DNA of 64,000 nt from Flavobacterium sp. 20NA77.7 (GCF_031326205.1 NZ_CP133721.1:1240001-1304000); one strand, 5' to 3'; numbered from the stretch's first letter, positions 44,391 to 54,002 are shown. The notes: generated by a model from the sequence alone, not told the origin. Program-made: numbers and translations.

Positions 44391-45584
44391 TTAAGATAAT
44401 GCCGCTTTTACTTGGTCAGCCGCTTCTTGGAATTGAACAGCAGATAAGATTGGCATACCTGAATTATCAATTAATTCTTTCGCTAACTCTGCATTTGTAC
44501 CTTGTAAACGTACAATGATAGGCACTTTAATAGCATCGCCCATGTTTTTATAAGCATCAACTACTCCTTGTGCTACTCTATCGCAACGTACAATCCCACC
44601 AAAAATATTAATTAAAATAGCTTTTACATTTGGATCTTTTAAGATAATACGGAATGCTGTTTCTACACGTTTTGCATCGGCAGTACCCCCTACGTCTAAG
44701 AAATTTGCTGGTTCAAAACCTGCATACTTAATTAAGTCCATAGTAGCCATTGCTAAACCAGCACCATTAACCATACATCCCACCGTTCCATCAAGATCTA
44801 CATAATTTAAACCTGCTTCTTTAGCTTCTACTTCAATGGCTCTTTCTTCTGTAATGTCTCTCATTTCAGCTAAATCTGCATGACGGTATAGCGCATTATC
44901 ATCTAAAGTCACTTTAGCATCAACAGCCATTATTTTATTATCAGAAGTTTTTAATACTGGATTAATTTCAAACATAGAAGAATCAGAACCAATATAAGCC
45001 TTGTATAATGCATCAACAAATTTTACCATTTCTTTGAACGCATCGCCCGACAAACCTAAGTTAAAAGCAATTCTTCGTGCTTGAAACCCTTGTAAACCAA
45101 CTGAAGGATCAATTTCTTCTGTAAAAATTAAATGAGGAGTATGTTCAGCCACTTCTTCAATATCCATTCCACCTTCTGTAGAATACATAATCATATTACG
45201 ACCTTTACCTCTATTTAACAATACAGACATGTAAAACTCTTTTGTTTCAGATTCACCTGGATAGTATACATCTTCAGCAACTAAAACTTTGTGAACGCGT
45301 TTACCAGTTGGAGGTGTTTGAGGTGTAATTAAATCCATACCAATAATTTGACCTGCAATTTCTTTAACTTGGTCTAAATTTTTAGCTAATTTCACACCGC
45401 CACCTTTACCTCTTCCACCTGCATGGATTTGAGCTTTGATAACATGCCAACCCGTTCCTGTTTCTGCAGTTAACTGTTTCGCTTTTTCAACTGCTTCTTC
45501 AGCATTGTTTGCTACATAACCACGTTGTATACGTACTCCGTAGCTTGCTAATATACTTTTACCTTGATATTCGTGTAAATTCAT
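44391..45584 (-). CDS. sucC: Succinate--CoA ligase (ADP-forming) subunit beta
   Basis: A 397-residue ATP-grasp enzyme subunit of the tricarboxylic acid cycle. Seen: MNLHEYQGKSILASYGV, KAQIHAGGRGKGGGVKLAKN, MFEINPVLKT, GTVGCMVNGAGLAMATMDLI and INIFGGIVRCDRVAQG near the C-terminus. It pairs with SucD to make ATP from succinyl-CoA; sucD is not in the window. The length is standard. Confidence 0.97.
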   Translation of the reverse strand: MNLHEYQGKSILASYGVRIQRGYVANNAEEAVEKAKQLTAETGTGWHVIKAQIHAGGRGKGGGVKLAKNLDQVKEIAGQIIGMDLITPQTPPTGKRVHKVLVAEDVYYPGESETKEFYMSVLLNRGKGRNMIMYSTEGGMDIEEVAEHTPHLIFTEEIDPSVGLQGFQARRIAFNLGLSGDAFKEMVKFVDALYKAYIGSDSSMFEINPVLKTSDNKIMAVDAKVTLDDNALYRHADLAEMRDITEERAIEVEAKEAGLNYVDLDGTVGCMVNGAGLAMATMDLIKYAGFEPANFLDVGGTADAKRVETAFRIILKDPNVKAILINIFGGIVRCDRVAQGVVDAYKNMGDAIKVPIIVRLQGTNAELAKELIDNSGMPILSAVQFQEAADQVKAALS

Positions 45585-45620
45585 AATATGTAAGAGTTAA
45601 TCTTGTTTTAAAAAGTGCCA

Positions 45621-45628
45621 CAAAAATA
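45621..45628 (-). promoter_or_regulatory. -7 element TATTTTTG before sucC
   Basis: On the minus strand TATTTTTG matches TAnnTTTG, 36 bases before the sucC ATG. No -33 TTG is evident at the usual distance. Confidence 0.4.
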
Positions 45629-45774
45629 ACAAAGTAATTTCTAACAGACTAATATTTAAACATATTTTTAGGTAATTTGGTATAGTTATTAGTAAATTAA
45701 AATGTATTTTTATAACATTTTGTTGTGTTTTGTTAATTTTTGTTATTTATTTTTTAAAACCCCAATTAGCGTTG

Positions 45775-45782
45775 TAAGTTTG
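45775..45782 (+). promoter_or_regulatory. -7 element TAAGTTTG before lysA
   Basis: A TAnnTTTG match 18 bases before the lysA ATG at 45801. This makes the longer open frame upstream, which passes through the element, unlikely to be translated. Confidence 0.5.
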
Positions 45783-45800
45783 CAAAAAAAAATAAAAATC

Positions 45801-47006
45801 ATGCAACAACAAGAATTGCTTTCGCTAGCAAATGAATATAGCACCCCACTGTATGTATATGACGCAAACAAAATAATCAGTCAATATGCACGTTTAACAA
45901 AAGCTTTCAGCAAAGTTGAACGATTTAAAATTCATTATGCTGTAAAAGCCTTATCCAATGTTTCTATTCTAAAATTAATGCAAAAACAAGGATGTGGTTT
46001 AGATACTGTATCGATTCAAGAAGTGCAATTAGGACTTCATGCTGGATTTGATCCAAAAGACATTATTTATACACCAAACGGTGTTTCTATACAAGAATTG
46101 GAAGAGGTAGCACAATTAGGTGTACAAATAAATATTGACAATTTATCTATTTTGGAGCAATTTGGTGCAAAACATCCAACCACACCAGTTTGCATCCGAA
46201 TTAATCCACATGTAATGGCTGGTGGAAATGCCAATATTTCGGTAGGACATATTGATAGTAAATTTGGTATTTCTATACATCAATTACCTCATTTACTTCG
46301 AATAATAGAAAATACAGGTATGCATATAAACGGTATTCACATGCATACAGGTTCCGACATATTAGACGTAGATGTTTTTTTATATGCCGCCGAAATTTTA
46401 TTTGAAACCGCAAAACATTTCAAGGAGCTCGATTTTATTGATTTTGGTAGCGGGTTTAAGGTACCCTATAAAAAAGGTGATATTGAAACCAATGTAGAAG
46501 AATTTGGAAGAAAATTAACGAAACGATTTTTAGCTTTTGAAAAAGAATATGGACGTACACTTACATTAGCTTTTGAACCAGGAAAATTCTTGGTAAGTGA
46601 AGCAGGTTATTTCTTAGCAAAAGTAAATGTAGTGAAACAAACCACTTCAACTGTTTTTGCGGGAGTTGATACTGGATTCAATCATTTAATTAGACCGATG
46701 TTATACGGAGCGCAACATCATATTGAGAACATTTCAAATCCTAAAGGAAAAGAACGCTACTATTCGGTAGTAGGCTATATTTGTGAAACGGATACATTTG
46801 CTAACAACAGACGCATTCAAGAAATTCATGAAGGCGATATCTTATGTTTCAAAAATGCGGGTGCTTATTGTTTCTCGATGGCATCAAACTACAATTCTCG
46901 ACTAAAACCTGCAGAAGTACTTTGGAAAGAAGGAAAAGGTTATTTAATTCGTGAGCGCGAAACGTTTGATGATATTTTGAAAAATCAAGTGATGGTTGAA
47001 ATTTAG
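45801..47006 (+). CDS. lysA: Diaminopimelate decarboxylase (LysA)
   Basis: A 401-residue fold-type III PLP enzyme for the last step of lysine synthesis. Landmarks are TPLYVYDANKII, the PLP lysine in HYAVKALSN (about residue 51), HMHTGSDI, EFGRKLTKRFLAFEKEYGR, and GYICETDTFANNR with the active-site cysteine and the acidic pair, plus GAYCFSMASNYNSR. ATG 45801 matches the family start. It is monocistronic, closed by a strong hairpin. Confidence 0.95.
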   Translation: MQQQELLSLANEYSTPLYVYDANKIISQYARLTKAFSKVERFKIHYAVKALSNVSILKLMQKQGCGLDTVSIQEVQLGLHAGFDPKDIIYTPNGVSIQELEEVAQLGVQINIDNLSILEQFGAKHPTTPVCIRINPHVMAGGNANISVGHIDSKFGISIHQLPHLLRIIENTGMHINGIHMHTGSDILDVDVFLYAAEILFETAKHFKELDFIDFGSGFKVPYKKGDIETNVEEFGRKLTKRFLAFEKEYGRTLTLAFEPGKFLVSEAGYFLAKVNVVKQTTSTVFAGVDTGFNHLIRPMLYGAQHHIENISNPKGKERYYSVVGYICETDTFANNRRIQEIHEGDILCFKNAGAYCFSMASNYNSRLKPAEVLWKEGKGYLIRERETFDDILKNQVMVEI

Positions 47007-47033
47007 AATTTATTTTTTGTGTTTAATTTTACG

Positions 47034-47067
47034 AATAACGCTCATCTAAAATTAGATGAGCGTTATT
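47034..47067. terminator. Bidirectional terminator between lysA and the phosphatase gene
   Basis: A 16 bp perfect stem AATAACGCTCATCTAA / TTAGATGAGCGTTATT with a 2-base loop. It serves two convergent genes. Confidence 0.88.
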
Positions 47068-47070
47068 ATT

Positions 47071-48675
47071 TTATTTTGTTAAAACTTCCTCTAAAACCTG
47101 ACTCTCTGTTCCATTAGGCATGGTTATTTTGAGTTTCTGTGCCAATGTTGGTGCTATTTGAGTAATATATTTTTTAGCAAAACTTTCTCCTTTAGAAATA
47201 TTCCATCCATAAAAAAGTATAGGAACATGTGTGTCATATGAATAAGGTGAGCCATGCGTTGTTCCGGTTGAAGAGTATTCCACATAACCAGGTTTGAATA
47301 ACAGGATTAGCTCTCCATTTTGTTTGATATCATATCCTCTTGCAATAGCTTGTAAATACATATCTGTAGAAGATGATTGTTGAATCTGTTCTTCCGTATA
47401 TACATTTTTTATATAGTCTTGTGTCAATAAAAAGTTTTTTATCCCATTTTTTACAACCTGAATGTCTAATGCTTTTTGTTTTGCTTTAGTTTTATCAATA
47501 AAAATGTTATAATTTGAATAATTCAGTAGTAAATTTTCACCAAACGTTTGCTCCGTATATTCTTTAATCGCTTGTTCTATATTTTTAGAATTCAAATTAG
47601 TTACATTGTATTTATTGTCTTTAAGATAGGTAACATTTTCTGCTCCTGCATGATCTGCTGTTAAAAAGACTAAATAATTACCTTTACCTACTGTTTTATC
47701 TAAATAAGTCAAGAAATCGGCAATCGTTTCATCTAATCGCAAATAAGTATCTTGTAGTTCAATAGAACGTGGTCCTAAAACATGACCAATATAATCTGTA
47801 GAAGAAAAACTAACGGCTAAAAAGTCTGTTATATTATCTTTGCCAAGATTTTCATTTTCAATGGCTTTTTTAGCAAAATCGACTAACAAATTATTCCCAT
47901 ACGGGCTTGTTCGTAATACTCCTGCATCATTAGCTTCATACATTTCCTTTAAATTATAAGGAAAGAAAGGCGTTTTCTTAAATAATTTTCCTTCATAAGG
48001 ATTGTTATCTGTTAAACTCTCATTATAGGTTTCCTTTGGCTTAAGTAAATCCCAACCTTTATCTATGTATTTTAAATAATTTTTTTCTGCATTAAACTGT
48101 ATTGCCCATTTTGGTAATTCTTTCCCATAATATGTACTTGAAACAAATTCTCCTGTTTTACTGTACCAAAACGCCCAGTCCGCAAAATGTCCTGCAGGTA
48201 AAATAGCTCCCCTATCCTTAATACTAATACCTATTACCTTGCCTGCAAAATTTGTAGCTAATTTTAATTCATCTGTTATTGTGGTAGCTTGCAAATTTTT
48301 TGGTGACATTTTACCTTCGCTTTCCACACCATTACCTAGTAAGGTAACCGCTTCATCATTTGTACAATATAGTTCTTTACCTGTGGCTTTATTAAACCAC
48401 TCGTTCCCTACAACACCATGAACTGAAGGAGTTGTACCTGTATAAACCGACGCATGTCCTGGAGCTGTATAAGTAGGCATGTAATTATAATGCGCATTAT
48501 GAAACGTATAGCCTTGATTCATGAGTCGCTTAAAGCCATTTTCCAAAAAATCATTTGAAAAACGATATAAGTATTCCATTTTCATTTGATCAACAACTAT
48601 TCCAACAACCAATTTTGGTCTTTCTTGAGCTAAACCTACTACAGATAAAAGGCAAATAACAAGTAATCGTTTCAT
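47071..48675 (-). CDS. PafA-type alkaline phosphatase, exported
   Basis: A 534-residue alkaline phosphatase superfamily member with a signal peptide (RLLVICLLSVVGLAQ). The metal-binding VGIVVDQMKMEYLYRF and the nucleophile box YTAPGHASVYTGT (Thr near residue 70) are followed by LTADHAGAENV (Asp-His) and GTTHGSPYSYDTHVPILFYG, where the His ligands sit. This matches the constitutive, calcium-independent PafA of Elizabethkingia and its flavobacterial relatives, which hydrolyse phosphomonoesters in the periplasm. Confidence 0.92.
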   Translation of the reverse strand: MKRLLVICLLSVVGLAQERPKLVVGIVVDQMKMEYLYRFSNDFLENGFKRLMNQGYTFHNAHYNYMPTYTAPGHASVYTGTTPSVHGVVGNEWFNKATGKELYCTNDEAVTLLGNGVESEGKMSPKNLQATTITDELKLATNFAGKVIGISIKDRGAILPAGHFADWAFWYSKTGEFVSSTYYGKELPKWAIQFNAEKNYLKYIDKGWDLLKPKETYNESLTDNNPYEGKLFKKTPFFPYNLKEMYEANDAGVLRTSPYGNNLLVDFAKKAIENENLGKDNITDFLAVSFSSTDYIGHVLGPRSIELQDTYLRLDETIADFLTYLDKTVGKGNYLVFLTADHAGAENVTYLKDNKYNVTNLNSKNIEQAIKEYTEQTFGENLLLNYSNYNIFIDKTKAKQKALDIQVVKNGIKNFLLTQDYIKNVYTEEQIQQSSSTDMYLQAIARGYDIKQNGELILLFKPGYVEYSSTGTTHGSPYSYDTHVPILFYGWNISKGESFAKKYITQIAPTLAQKLKITMPNGTESQVLEEVLTK

Positions 48676-48875
48676 GTACGTTTAATTTAAATGTAAATTA
48701 TATTCTCTATTTTTTTGTAAAAGTAGTAAAAGATTTTTATAAAAATTTTTATTTAATCAAAAAAATGACTAATTTTGTCATGTTAATAAAAGTCAATTTT
48801 ATTGTTAGCATTTTTGTACATAACAAATAACATAACGATTTCTTTATATGACACTGCAAATCTAATATTATACCT

Positions 48876-49928
48876 ATGAAAAATTTATTACGAAACCGTC
48901 GCATTGAAAAAAAATTAAAAACCAAAGATGTTGCACAAGCACTTGGTATCGATCAGGCATTGATTAGTAAATTTGAAAATGGCACTAGAAAACCAACCAA
49001 AGAACATCTGTTTAAGCTTGCCGAAATTTTAGACATTGCTTATGAAACTCTACTTGTTGCATGGTTAAAAGACAAAATCTATGCAGAAATTGGCACCGAT
49101 CAATTTGTATATGAAGCTATTTTGCAAGTAAAAGAAGAAATGGCCTTTTATGCTTCTTTTAAGCGTGCGCCCCTATCAAAAAAATTAGAGCGTATTTTAA
49201 AAGAAATTGATACCTTTAAAAATGAATTGAATCAATTTAGAAAATATGATAGTTTTAGAATTACGCAAGCTTTGGAATTAGAATACACGTTTGAAAGTAA
49301 CAAAATAGAAGGAAATACTTTAACTTTAAAAGAAACAGATTTAATTGTGAATGAAGGGTTAACTATTTCGGGAAAAAGTATGCGTGAACATCTAGAAGCA
49401 ATAAATCATCAAGAGGCAATTGCTTACATTAAAGAGTTAATGGATAAAAACACCGCTATTAATGAACGTGAAATTTTATGCATTCACAATTTAATATTAA
49501 GAGGAATTTATCCAGAAGACGCAGGAAAATACAGAAAAGTTCAAGTGATGATAAAAGGAAGTTCGCACATGCCGCCGCAACCTTTTTTAGTAGCAAAAGA
49601 AATGGAAGAATTGTTTATTTGGTATCAAACTAATAAAAACAATTTGCACCCTGTAATTTTGGCTGCAGAAATGCACGAAAGATTAGTAACCATTCATCCT
49701 TTTATAGATGGAAATGGCAGAACTTCTAGGTTGTTAATGAATTTGATTTTATTGCAACACGGCTATGTAATTGCAAATATAAAAGGCACACATGAAAGTA
49801 GAATGAGCTACTACAACGCCTTAGAAGCGTGTCAAGTTGAAAACAATAAAGAACATTTTTTATTGTTGATCGCTCAAACAGAAAAAGAATGTTTGGAAAG
49901 ATATCTTTCGATAATTAAACCTAATTAA
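48876..49928 (+). CDS. HTH-Fic fusion protein (predicted AMPylase)
   Basis: A 350-residue protein. An XRE-type helix-turn-helix (residues 1-60, KTKDVAQALGIDQALISKFE) is joined through a helical linker to a Fic domain. The catalytic motif HPFIDGNGR is at residues 274-282. An inhibitory-helix motif SNKIEGN near residue 140 places it in the class with self-inhibition by an N-terminal helix. AMP is predicted to be transferred to a Ser, Thr or Tyr of a target. No separate antitoxin is adjacent; the HTH could regulate its own gene. Confidence 0.92.
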   Translation: MKNLLRNRRIEKKLKTKDVAQALGIDQALISKFENGTRKPTKEHLFKLAEILDIAYETLLVAWLKDKIYAEIGTDQFVYEAILQVKEEMAFYASFKRAPLSKKLERILKEIDTFKNELNQFRKYDSFRITQALELEYTFESNKIEGNTLTLKETDLIVNEGLTISGKSMREHLEAINHQEAIAYIKELMDKNTAINEREILCIHNLILRGIYPEDAGKYRKVQVMIKGSSHMPPQPFLVAKEMEELFIWYQTNKNNLHPVILAAEMHERLVTIHPFIDGNGRTSRLLMNLILLQHGYVIANIKGTHESRMSYYNALEACQVENNKEHFLLLIAQTEKECLERYLSIIKPN

Positions 49929-49949
49929 TCCCGAACTATCGGGATTAAT
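49923..49949. terminator. Bidirectional terminator between the Fic gene and pcm
   Basis: TTAATCCCGA and TCGGGATTAA arms around a 4-base loop, followed by T on the plus strand, between convergent genes. Confidence 0.85.
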
Positions 49950-50586
49950 TTTTATTTTCTAATAACGGAACAAATTTAAAATCTCCAAATTCTTGTTTTT
50001 CAAATTGTTTCTCATTTTTTCTAACTAATAAAGTCATTATTTGTTCGTTCTCCCCCACAGGAATCACTAACCTTCCACCTATTTTTAGTTGTGCCATTAA
50101 TGGCTGAGGAATAAATGGCGCACCAGCTGTTACAATAATATTATCAAACGGTGCAGCATCGGGTAATCCTTTATAGCCATCTCCAAACACAAACTTTTTT
50201 GGGTTATACCCTAATTTAGGCAACAATAATTGAGCTTTTTTAAATAACTTATTTTGCCGTTCAATAGTATATACACTTGCACCTAATAAACAAAGTACCG
50301 CTGTTTGATACCCGCTACCAGTACCTATTTCTAATACTTTATCACCTTTTTTAATATCTAAAAGTTGGGTTTGAAAAGCTACCGTAAACGGTTGTGAAAT
50401 AGTTTGATCGGCGCCTATCGGAAATGCTTTATCTTGATAGGCAAAATTTTCAAAACTAGAATCTAAAAATAAATGTCGGGGTACTTTTGAAATAGCTTCT
50501 AATACATTTTTATCGGTAATACCTTTATCTTCCAACTGTTTTACGAGCTGATTTCTAAGTCCTTGATGTTTATTTGTATCTTTCAA
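49945..50586 (-). CDS. pcm: Protein-L-isoaspartate O-methyltransferase (Pcm)
   Basis: A 213-residue SAM-dependent enzyme that repairs isoaspartyl residues. Seen: PRHLFLDSSFENFAYQDKAF, QTISQPFTVAFQTQLL, the SAM-binding LEIGTGSGYQTAVLC, then FDNIIVTAGAPFIP and LVIPVGENEQ. The only start that fits the conserved N-terminus (KDTNKHQGLRNQLVKQL) is a TTG at 50584-50586. Confidence 0.92.
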   Translation of the reverse strand: MKDTNKHQGLRNQLVKQLEDKGITDKNVLEAISKVPRHLFLDSSFENFAYQDKAFPIGADQTISQPFTVAFQTQLLDIKKGDKVLEIGTGSGYQTAVLCLLGASVYTIERQNKLFKKAQLLLPKLGYNPKKFVFGDGYKGLPDAAPFDNIIVTAGAPFIPQPLMAQLKIGGRLVIPVGENEQIMTLLVRKNEKQFEKQEFGDFKFVPLLENKN

Positions 50587-50695
50587 TTTGGGTAAAAATT
50601 TATTTCGTAAAATTAGCTTTTAAAAAAACAAAAAGCAAATTCCAAATTTCAAATAATACAACTTTACTATATCATTTGAATTTGGATTTTCAATA

Positions 50696-50725
50696 TTGGA
50701 ATTTATGTAATAATTAGTACTTTTG
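50696..50725 (+). promoter_or_regulatory. Promoter of the Gfo/Idh/MocA oxidoreductase gene
   Basis: TTG (50696-50698), 19 bases, TACTTTTG (50718-50725): exact consensus spacing. The ATG lies 15 bases after the -7 box, giving a very short leader. Confidence 0.75.
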
Positions 50726-50740
50726 ATAAAATTTTTATCT

Positions 50741-51706
50741 ATGCTAAAAATAGGCGTTTTAGGTGCTGGTCACTTAGGAAAAATACATTTACGATTATTA
50801 AATCAATCTGACAAATATGAATTAATTGGTTTCTACGATGCTTTTGAAGAAAATGCTACTAAAGTTGCTGCCGAATTTGGTTATAAAAAATTTGATTCTA
50901 TCGCTGAATTAATAGCTGCTGTGGATGTAGTAGATATTGTTACACCTACGTTACAACATTTTGAGTGTGCACAACTAGCCATTGAAGCGGGAAAACATAT
51001 ATTTATTGAAAAACCAATTGCCACAACAGTTGAAGAAGCAGAAAATATAATGGCGCTAGCGCAGAAGTATAATGTTAAAGGCCAAGTGGGACATGTGGAA
51101 CGTTTTAATCCAGCTTTTACAGCTGTGAAGGACAAAATCAATAAACCGATGTTTATAGAAACGCATCGCTTGGCAGAATTTAACCCACGTGGTACCGATG
51201 TTCCTGTGGTTTTAGATTTAATGATTCACGATATTGATGCGATTTTAAGCGTTGTAAAATCGAAAGTAAAAACAGTTAACGCCAGTAGCGTTGCAGTAAT
51301 TTCAGATTCTCCAGACATTACCAATGCTCGTTTAGAATTTGAAAATGGTTGTGTAGCGAACATAACAGCGAGTAGAATTTCTATGAAAAATATGCGTAAA
51401 TCACGTTTCTTTCAAAAAGACGCTTACATTTCTGTAGACTATTTAGATAAAATTTGCGAAGTGGTTCGTATGCAAGACGCACCAGAAATTCCCGGCGATT
51501 TTGATATGATTTTACAAAATGCAGAAGGTGTGAAAAAACAAATTTATTTCGACAATCCAAATGTAAATCCAAACAACGCCATTTTAGACGAATTGGAATC
51601 ATTTGCAGATGCTATAAATAATGATACCACTCCAATTGTAACTTTAGAAGATGGAACAGAAGCATTACGTGTTGCATATATGATTATAGATTCTATGGGA
51701 AAATAA
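50741..51706 (+). CDS. Gfo/Idh/MocA family oxidoreductase
   Basis: A 321-residue NAD(P)-dependent oxidoreductase. The Rossmann motif GVLGAGHLGKIHLRLL leads. The catalytic EKPIATTVEEAE and the GHVERFNPAF segment follow, with a C-terminal alpha/beta domain. The substrate (a sugar or biliverdin-like compound) cannot be told. ATG 50741 is the family start. The dehydrogenase gene follows at 43 bases in the same direction, separated by AACTTGAAAC word repeats. Confidence 0.9.
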   Translation: MLKIGVLGAGHLGKIHLRLLNQSDKYELIGFYDAFEENATKVAAEFGYKKFDSIAELIAAVDVVDIVTPTLQHFECAQLAIEAGKHIFIEKPIATTVEEAENIMALAQKYNVKGQVGHVERFNPAFTAVKDKINKPMFIETHRLAEFNPRGTDVPVVLDLMIHDIDAILSVVKSKVKTVNASSVAVISDSPDITNARLEFENGCVANITASRISMKNMRKSRFFQKDAYISVDYLDKICEVVRMQDAPEIPGDFDMILQNAEGVKKQIYFDNPNVNPNNAILDELESFADAINNDTTPIVTLEDGTEALRVAYMIIDSMGK

Positions 51707-51748
51707 TTTTCTATAACTTGAAACCTTAAACTTGAAACAAAATACATA

Positions 51749-52639
51749 ATGAAACAAATAGCCGTAATAGGATCAGGAACAATGGGCAACGGAATTGCTC
51801 ATACTTTTGCACAAGCAGGATTTACCGTAAAATTAATTGATATTTCTGAGAAATCATTAGAAAAAGGAATGGCAACTATTGCCGCTAACTTAGACAGAAT
51901 GGTTACTAAAGGAAGTATCACAGAAGAAGACAAACACAAAACCATTTCAAATATTATCACTTATACGGATATTAAAGATGGCGTTGTGGGTTGCGATTTG
52001 GTTGTTGAAGCTGCTACTGAAAATGTAACGCTAAAAATGAATATCTTTAAGCAATTAAGTGATATTTGCGACCATAATGTTATTTTAGCATCTAATACGT
52101 CTTCTATTTCAATTACTCAAATTGGCGCTCAAGTAGTTCACCCAGAGCGAGTTATTGGAATGCATTTTATGAATCCAGTGCCGATTATGAAATTAGTTGA
52201 AATCATCCGTGGCTACTCTACTTCTGATGAAGTGACTAAAATTATTATGGATTTATCGGTAAAATTAGGTAAAACGCCAACAGAAGTAAACGATTATCCA
52301 GGTTTCGTAGCCAACAGAATTTTAATGCCTATGATTAACGAGTCGATTGAAACTTTATATAATGGTGTGGCGGGCGTGTCTGAAATTGATACCGTTATGA
52401 AATTAGGAATGGCACATCCAATGGGACCGTTGCAATTAGCTGATTTTATAGGACTTGACGTTTGTTTGTCTATCCTAAACGTAATGTACGACGGATTTAA
52501 AAACCCTAAATATGCACCTTGTCCGTTGTTAGTAAATATGGTAATGGCAGGGAAATTAGGCGTTAAATCTGGTGAAGGATTCTATGATTATTCAGAAAGT
52601 AAAAAAGCAGAGAAAATTGCAAAGCAATTTATAAAGTAA
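51749..52639 (+). CDS. 3-hydroxybutyryl-CoA dehydrogenase family protein
   Basis: A 296-residue 3-hydroxyacyl-CoA dehydrogenase. GSGTMGNGIAHTFAQAGF binds NAD. VVEAATENVTLK, ASNTSSISITQIGA, GMHFMNPVPIMKLVEI, FVANRILMPMINES and GMAHPMGPLQLADFIGLD follow in the canonical order with the catalytic His and Glu. It serves in butanoate or fatty acid metabolism. Length fits the short form without a fused hydratase. Confidence 0.94.
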   Translation: MKQIAVIGSGTMGNGIAHTFAQAGFTVKLIDISEKSLEKGMATIAANLDRMVTKGSITEEDKHKTISNIITYTDIKDGVVGCDLVVEAATENVTLKMNIFKQLSDICDHNVILASNTSSISITQIGAQVVHPERVIGMHFMNPVPIMKLVEIIRGYSTSDEVTKIIMDLSVKLGKTPTEVNDYPGFVANRILMPMINESIETLYNGVAGVSEIDTVMKLGMAHPMGPLQLADFIGLDVCLSILNVMYDGFKNPKYAPCPLLVNMVMAGKLGVKSGEGFYDYSESKKAEKIAKQFIK

Positions 52640-52701
52640 ACAGTCACAGTTTTCAGTCACAGTTAAATCTGAAGACTGAGACTGAGACTGAGACTGATAA
52701 C
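52640..52701 (+). repeat. Word repeats: CAGTCACAGT and four GACTGA hexamers
   Basis: The intergenic stretch contains two copies of CAGTCACAGTT-like words and four exact tandem copies of GACTGA (52674-52697) just before the DUF1015 gene. It is the clearest of the word repeats. Confidence 0.7.
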
Positions 52702-52710
52702 TAAATAAAA

Positions 52711-53928
52711 ATGGCAAAAATAACCCCTTTTAAAGCAGTTCGTCCATCGGCAGATAAAGTCGCATTGGTAACTTGCAGAACGTATGATGATTATAGTTCT
52801 GCAGAACTTGCGGCTTGGTTGAGTTTTAATCCGTATTCGTTTTTGCATGTGATACACCCTGCATATGCTCATGCACAAAAAATTACGCTTGACAAACGTT
52901 TTAAAGGTGTTTTGCATAAATATCAAGACTTCAAAGAGGAGGAAGTTTTAATCAATGAAGAACAACCCGTTTTTTACATATATGAAATTCAATCTAAAGG
53001 TCATGTATTTACAGGCATTATTGCTGGCGCATCTATAGACGATTACCAAAAAGGACACATCAAAAAACACGAAGATACCTTACAATATCGAGTAGAATTG
53101 TTTAAAGATTATTTACATCAAACGGGTTTTAATACAGAACCCGTTTTAATTACTTATCCAGAAAGTGTAGCTATCAATACATTTATTGGGTTGCAAAAAA
53201 AACACGATCCTATTTATTCGTTTGCCACTCCAAATAAAGAAAAACATACCTTGTGGAAAATTGATACGCAATCAGAAATAGATTGGTTACAAGAACATTT
53301 TGAAAACATTCCGAATTTATATATTGCCGATGGTCATCACCGTTCGGCTTCTGCAGAGTTGTTGTTTGAACAAGATAAACATTTAGGCAACAAAAACCTA
53401 AATTATTTTATGAGTTTTTTAATTGCCGAAAGCAATGTAAAAATTTATGAATTTAATAGAATTATTCGTGATTTAAATGGTTTATCAAAAGATGATTTCA
53501 TAACTAAATTATCGGATAATTTTATCATCAAACCAAAAGATCAAGAATTGTGGAAACCACAAAATAAATTTGAATTTGGAATGTATTTAGATGGCAGTTT
53601 TTATGCGTTGTTTTATAAACAATCTCAAAAAGCGACTTCTGTTTTAGAAAATTTAGATGCACAAATTTTATACGATACGGTTTTACATCCCTTATTAGGC
53701 ATTGAAGATTTACGTAACGACGAACGCATTGATTACATTCCAGGAAAACAAAGTGTTTCTGTTATTAAAGATTTAGTGGATGAAGGCGAATACGAAGTGG
53801 GTTTTATGCTTTACCCTACTAATATGTCAGAAATTAAAACCATTGCCGACAAAAATTTAATTATGCCTCCAAAATCAACCTACATTGAACCAAAGTTTAG
53901 AAGTGGTTTGGTGGTTTATGAATTGTAA
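52711..53928 (+). CDS. DUF1015 family protein
   Basis: A 405-residue cytoplasmic protein of DUF1015, recognised by KITPFKAVRPSADKVALVTC at the start, SFLHVIHP, QPVFYIYEIQSKGHVFTGII, ADGHHRSASAEL and FMLYPTNMSEIKTIADKNLI. The family is widespread and its enzymatic role is unproven. No ligand motif stands out beyond the DGHHR loop. The preceding word repeats separate it from the dehydrogenase gene; the small gene next to it follows after 74 bases. Confidence 0.9.
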   Translation: MAKITPFKAVRPSADKVALVTCRTYDDYSSAELAAWLSFNPYSFLHVIHPAYAHAQKITLDKRFKGVLHKYQDFKEEEVLINEEQPVFYIYEIQSKGHVFTGIIAGASIDDYQKGHIKKHEDTLQYRVELFKDYLHQTGFNTEPVLITYPESVAINTFIGLQKKHDPIYSFATPNKEKHTLWKIDTQSEIDWLQEHFENIPNLYIADGHHRSASAELLFEQDKHLGNKNLNYFMSFLIAESNVKIYEFNRIIRDLNGLSKDDFITKLSDNFIIKPKDQELWKPQNKFEFGMYLDGSFYALFYKQSQKATSVLENLDAQILYDTVLHPLLGIEDLRNDERIDYIPGKQSVSVIKDLVDEGEYEVGFMLYPTNMSEIKTIADKNLIMPPKSTYIEPKFRSGLVVYEL

Positions 53929-53963
53929 TTGATTTGGGAGTAAAAAAAATAAACACAATTTTG

Positions 53964-53987
53964 TCCTTTAGACGAAGGAGAAATCAC
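53964..53987. repeat. Partial dispersed repeat (GACGAAGGAGAAATCAC)
   Basis: TCCTTTAGACGAAGGAGAAATCAC combines a small hairpin (TCCTTT/AGGA) with the GACGAAGGAGAAATC word, which resembles repeats common in Bacteroidota intergenic DNA (memory only). It lies directly upstream of a short gene. Confidence 0.4.
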
Positions 53988-54002
53988 ATAAAAAAGAATA
54001 AA

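Noticed and set aside
45702..45800. N-terminal extension of LysA by 33 residues
   Set aside because: It passes through the TAAGTTTG promoter and lacks homology to the family, whose start matches the ATG at 45801.
53934..54002. Extension of the DUF6572-like protein by 23 residues
   Set aside because: The added residues are encoded by a dispersed hairpin repeat and begin at a non-ATG; the ATG at 54003 is more sensible.
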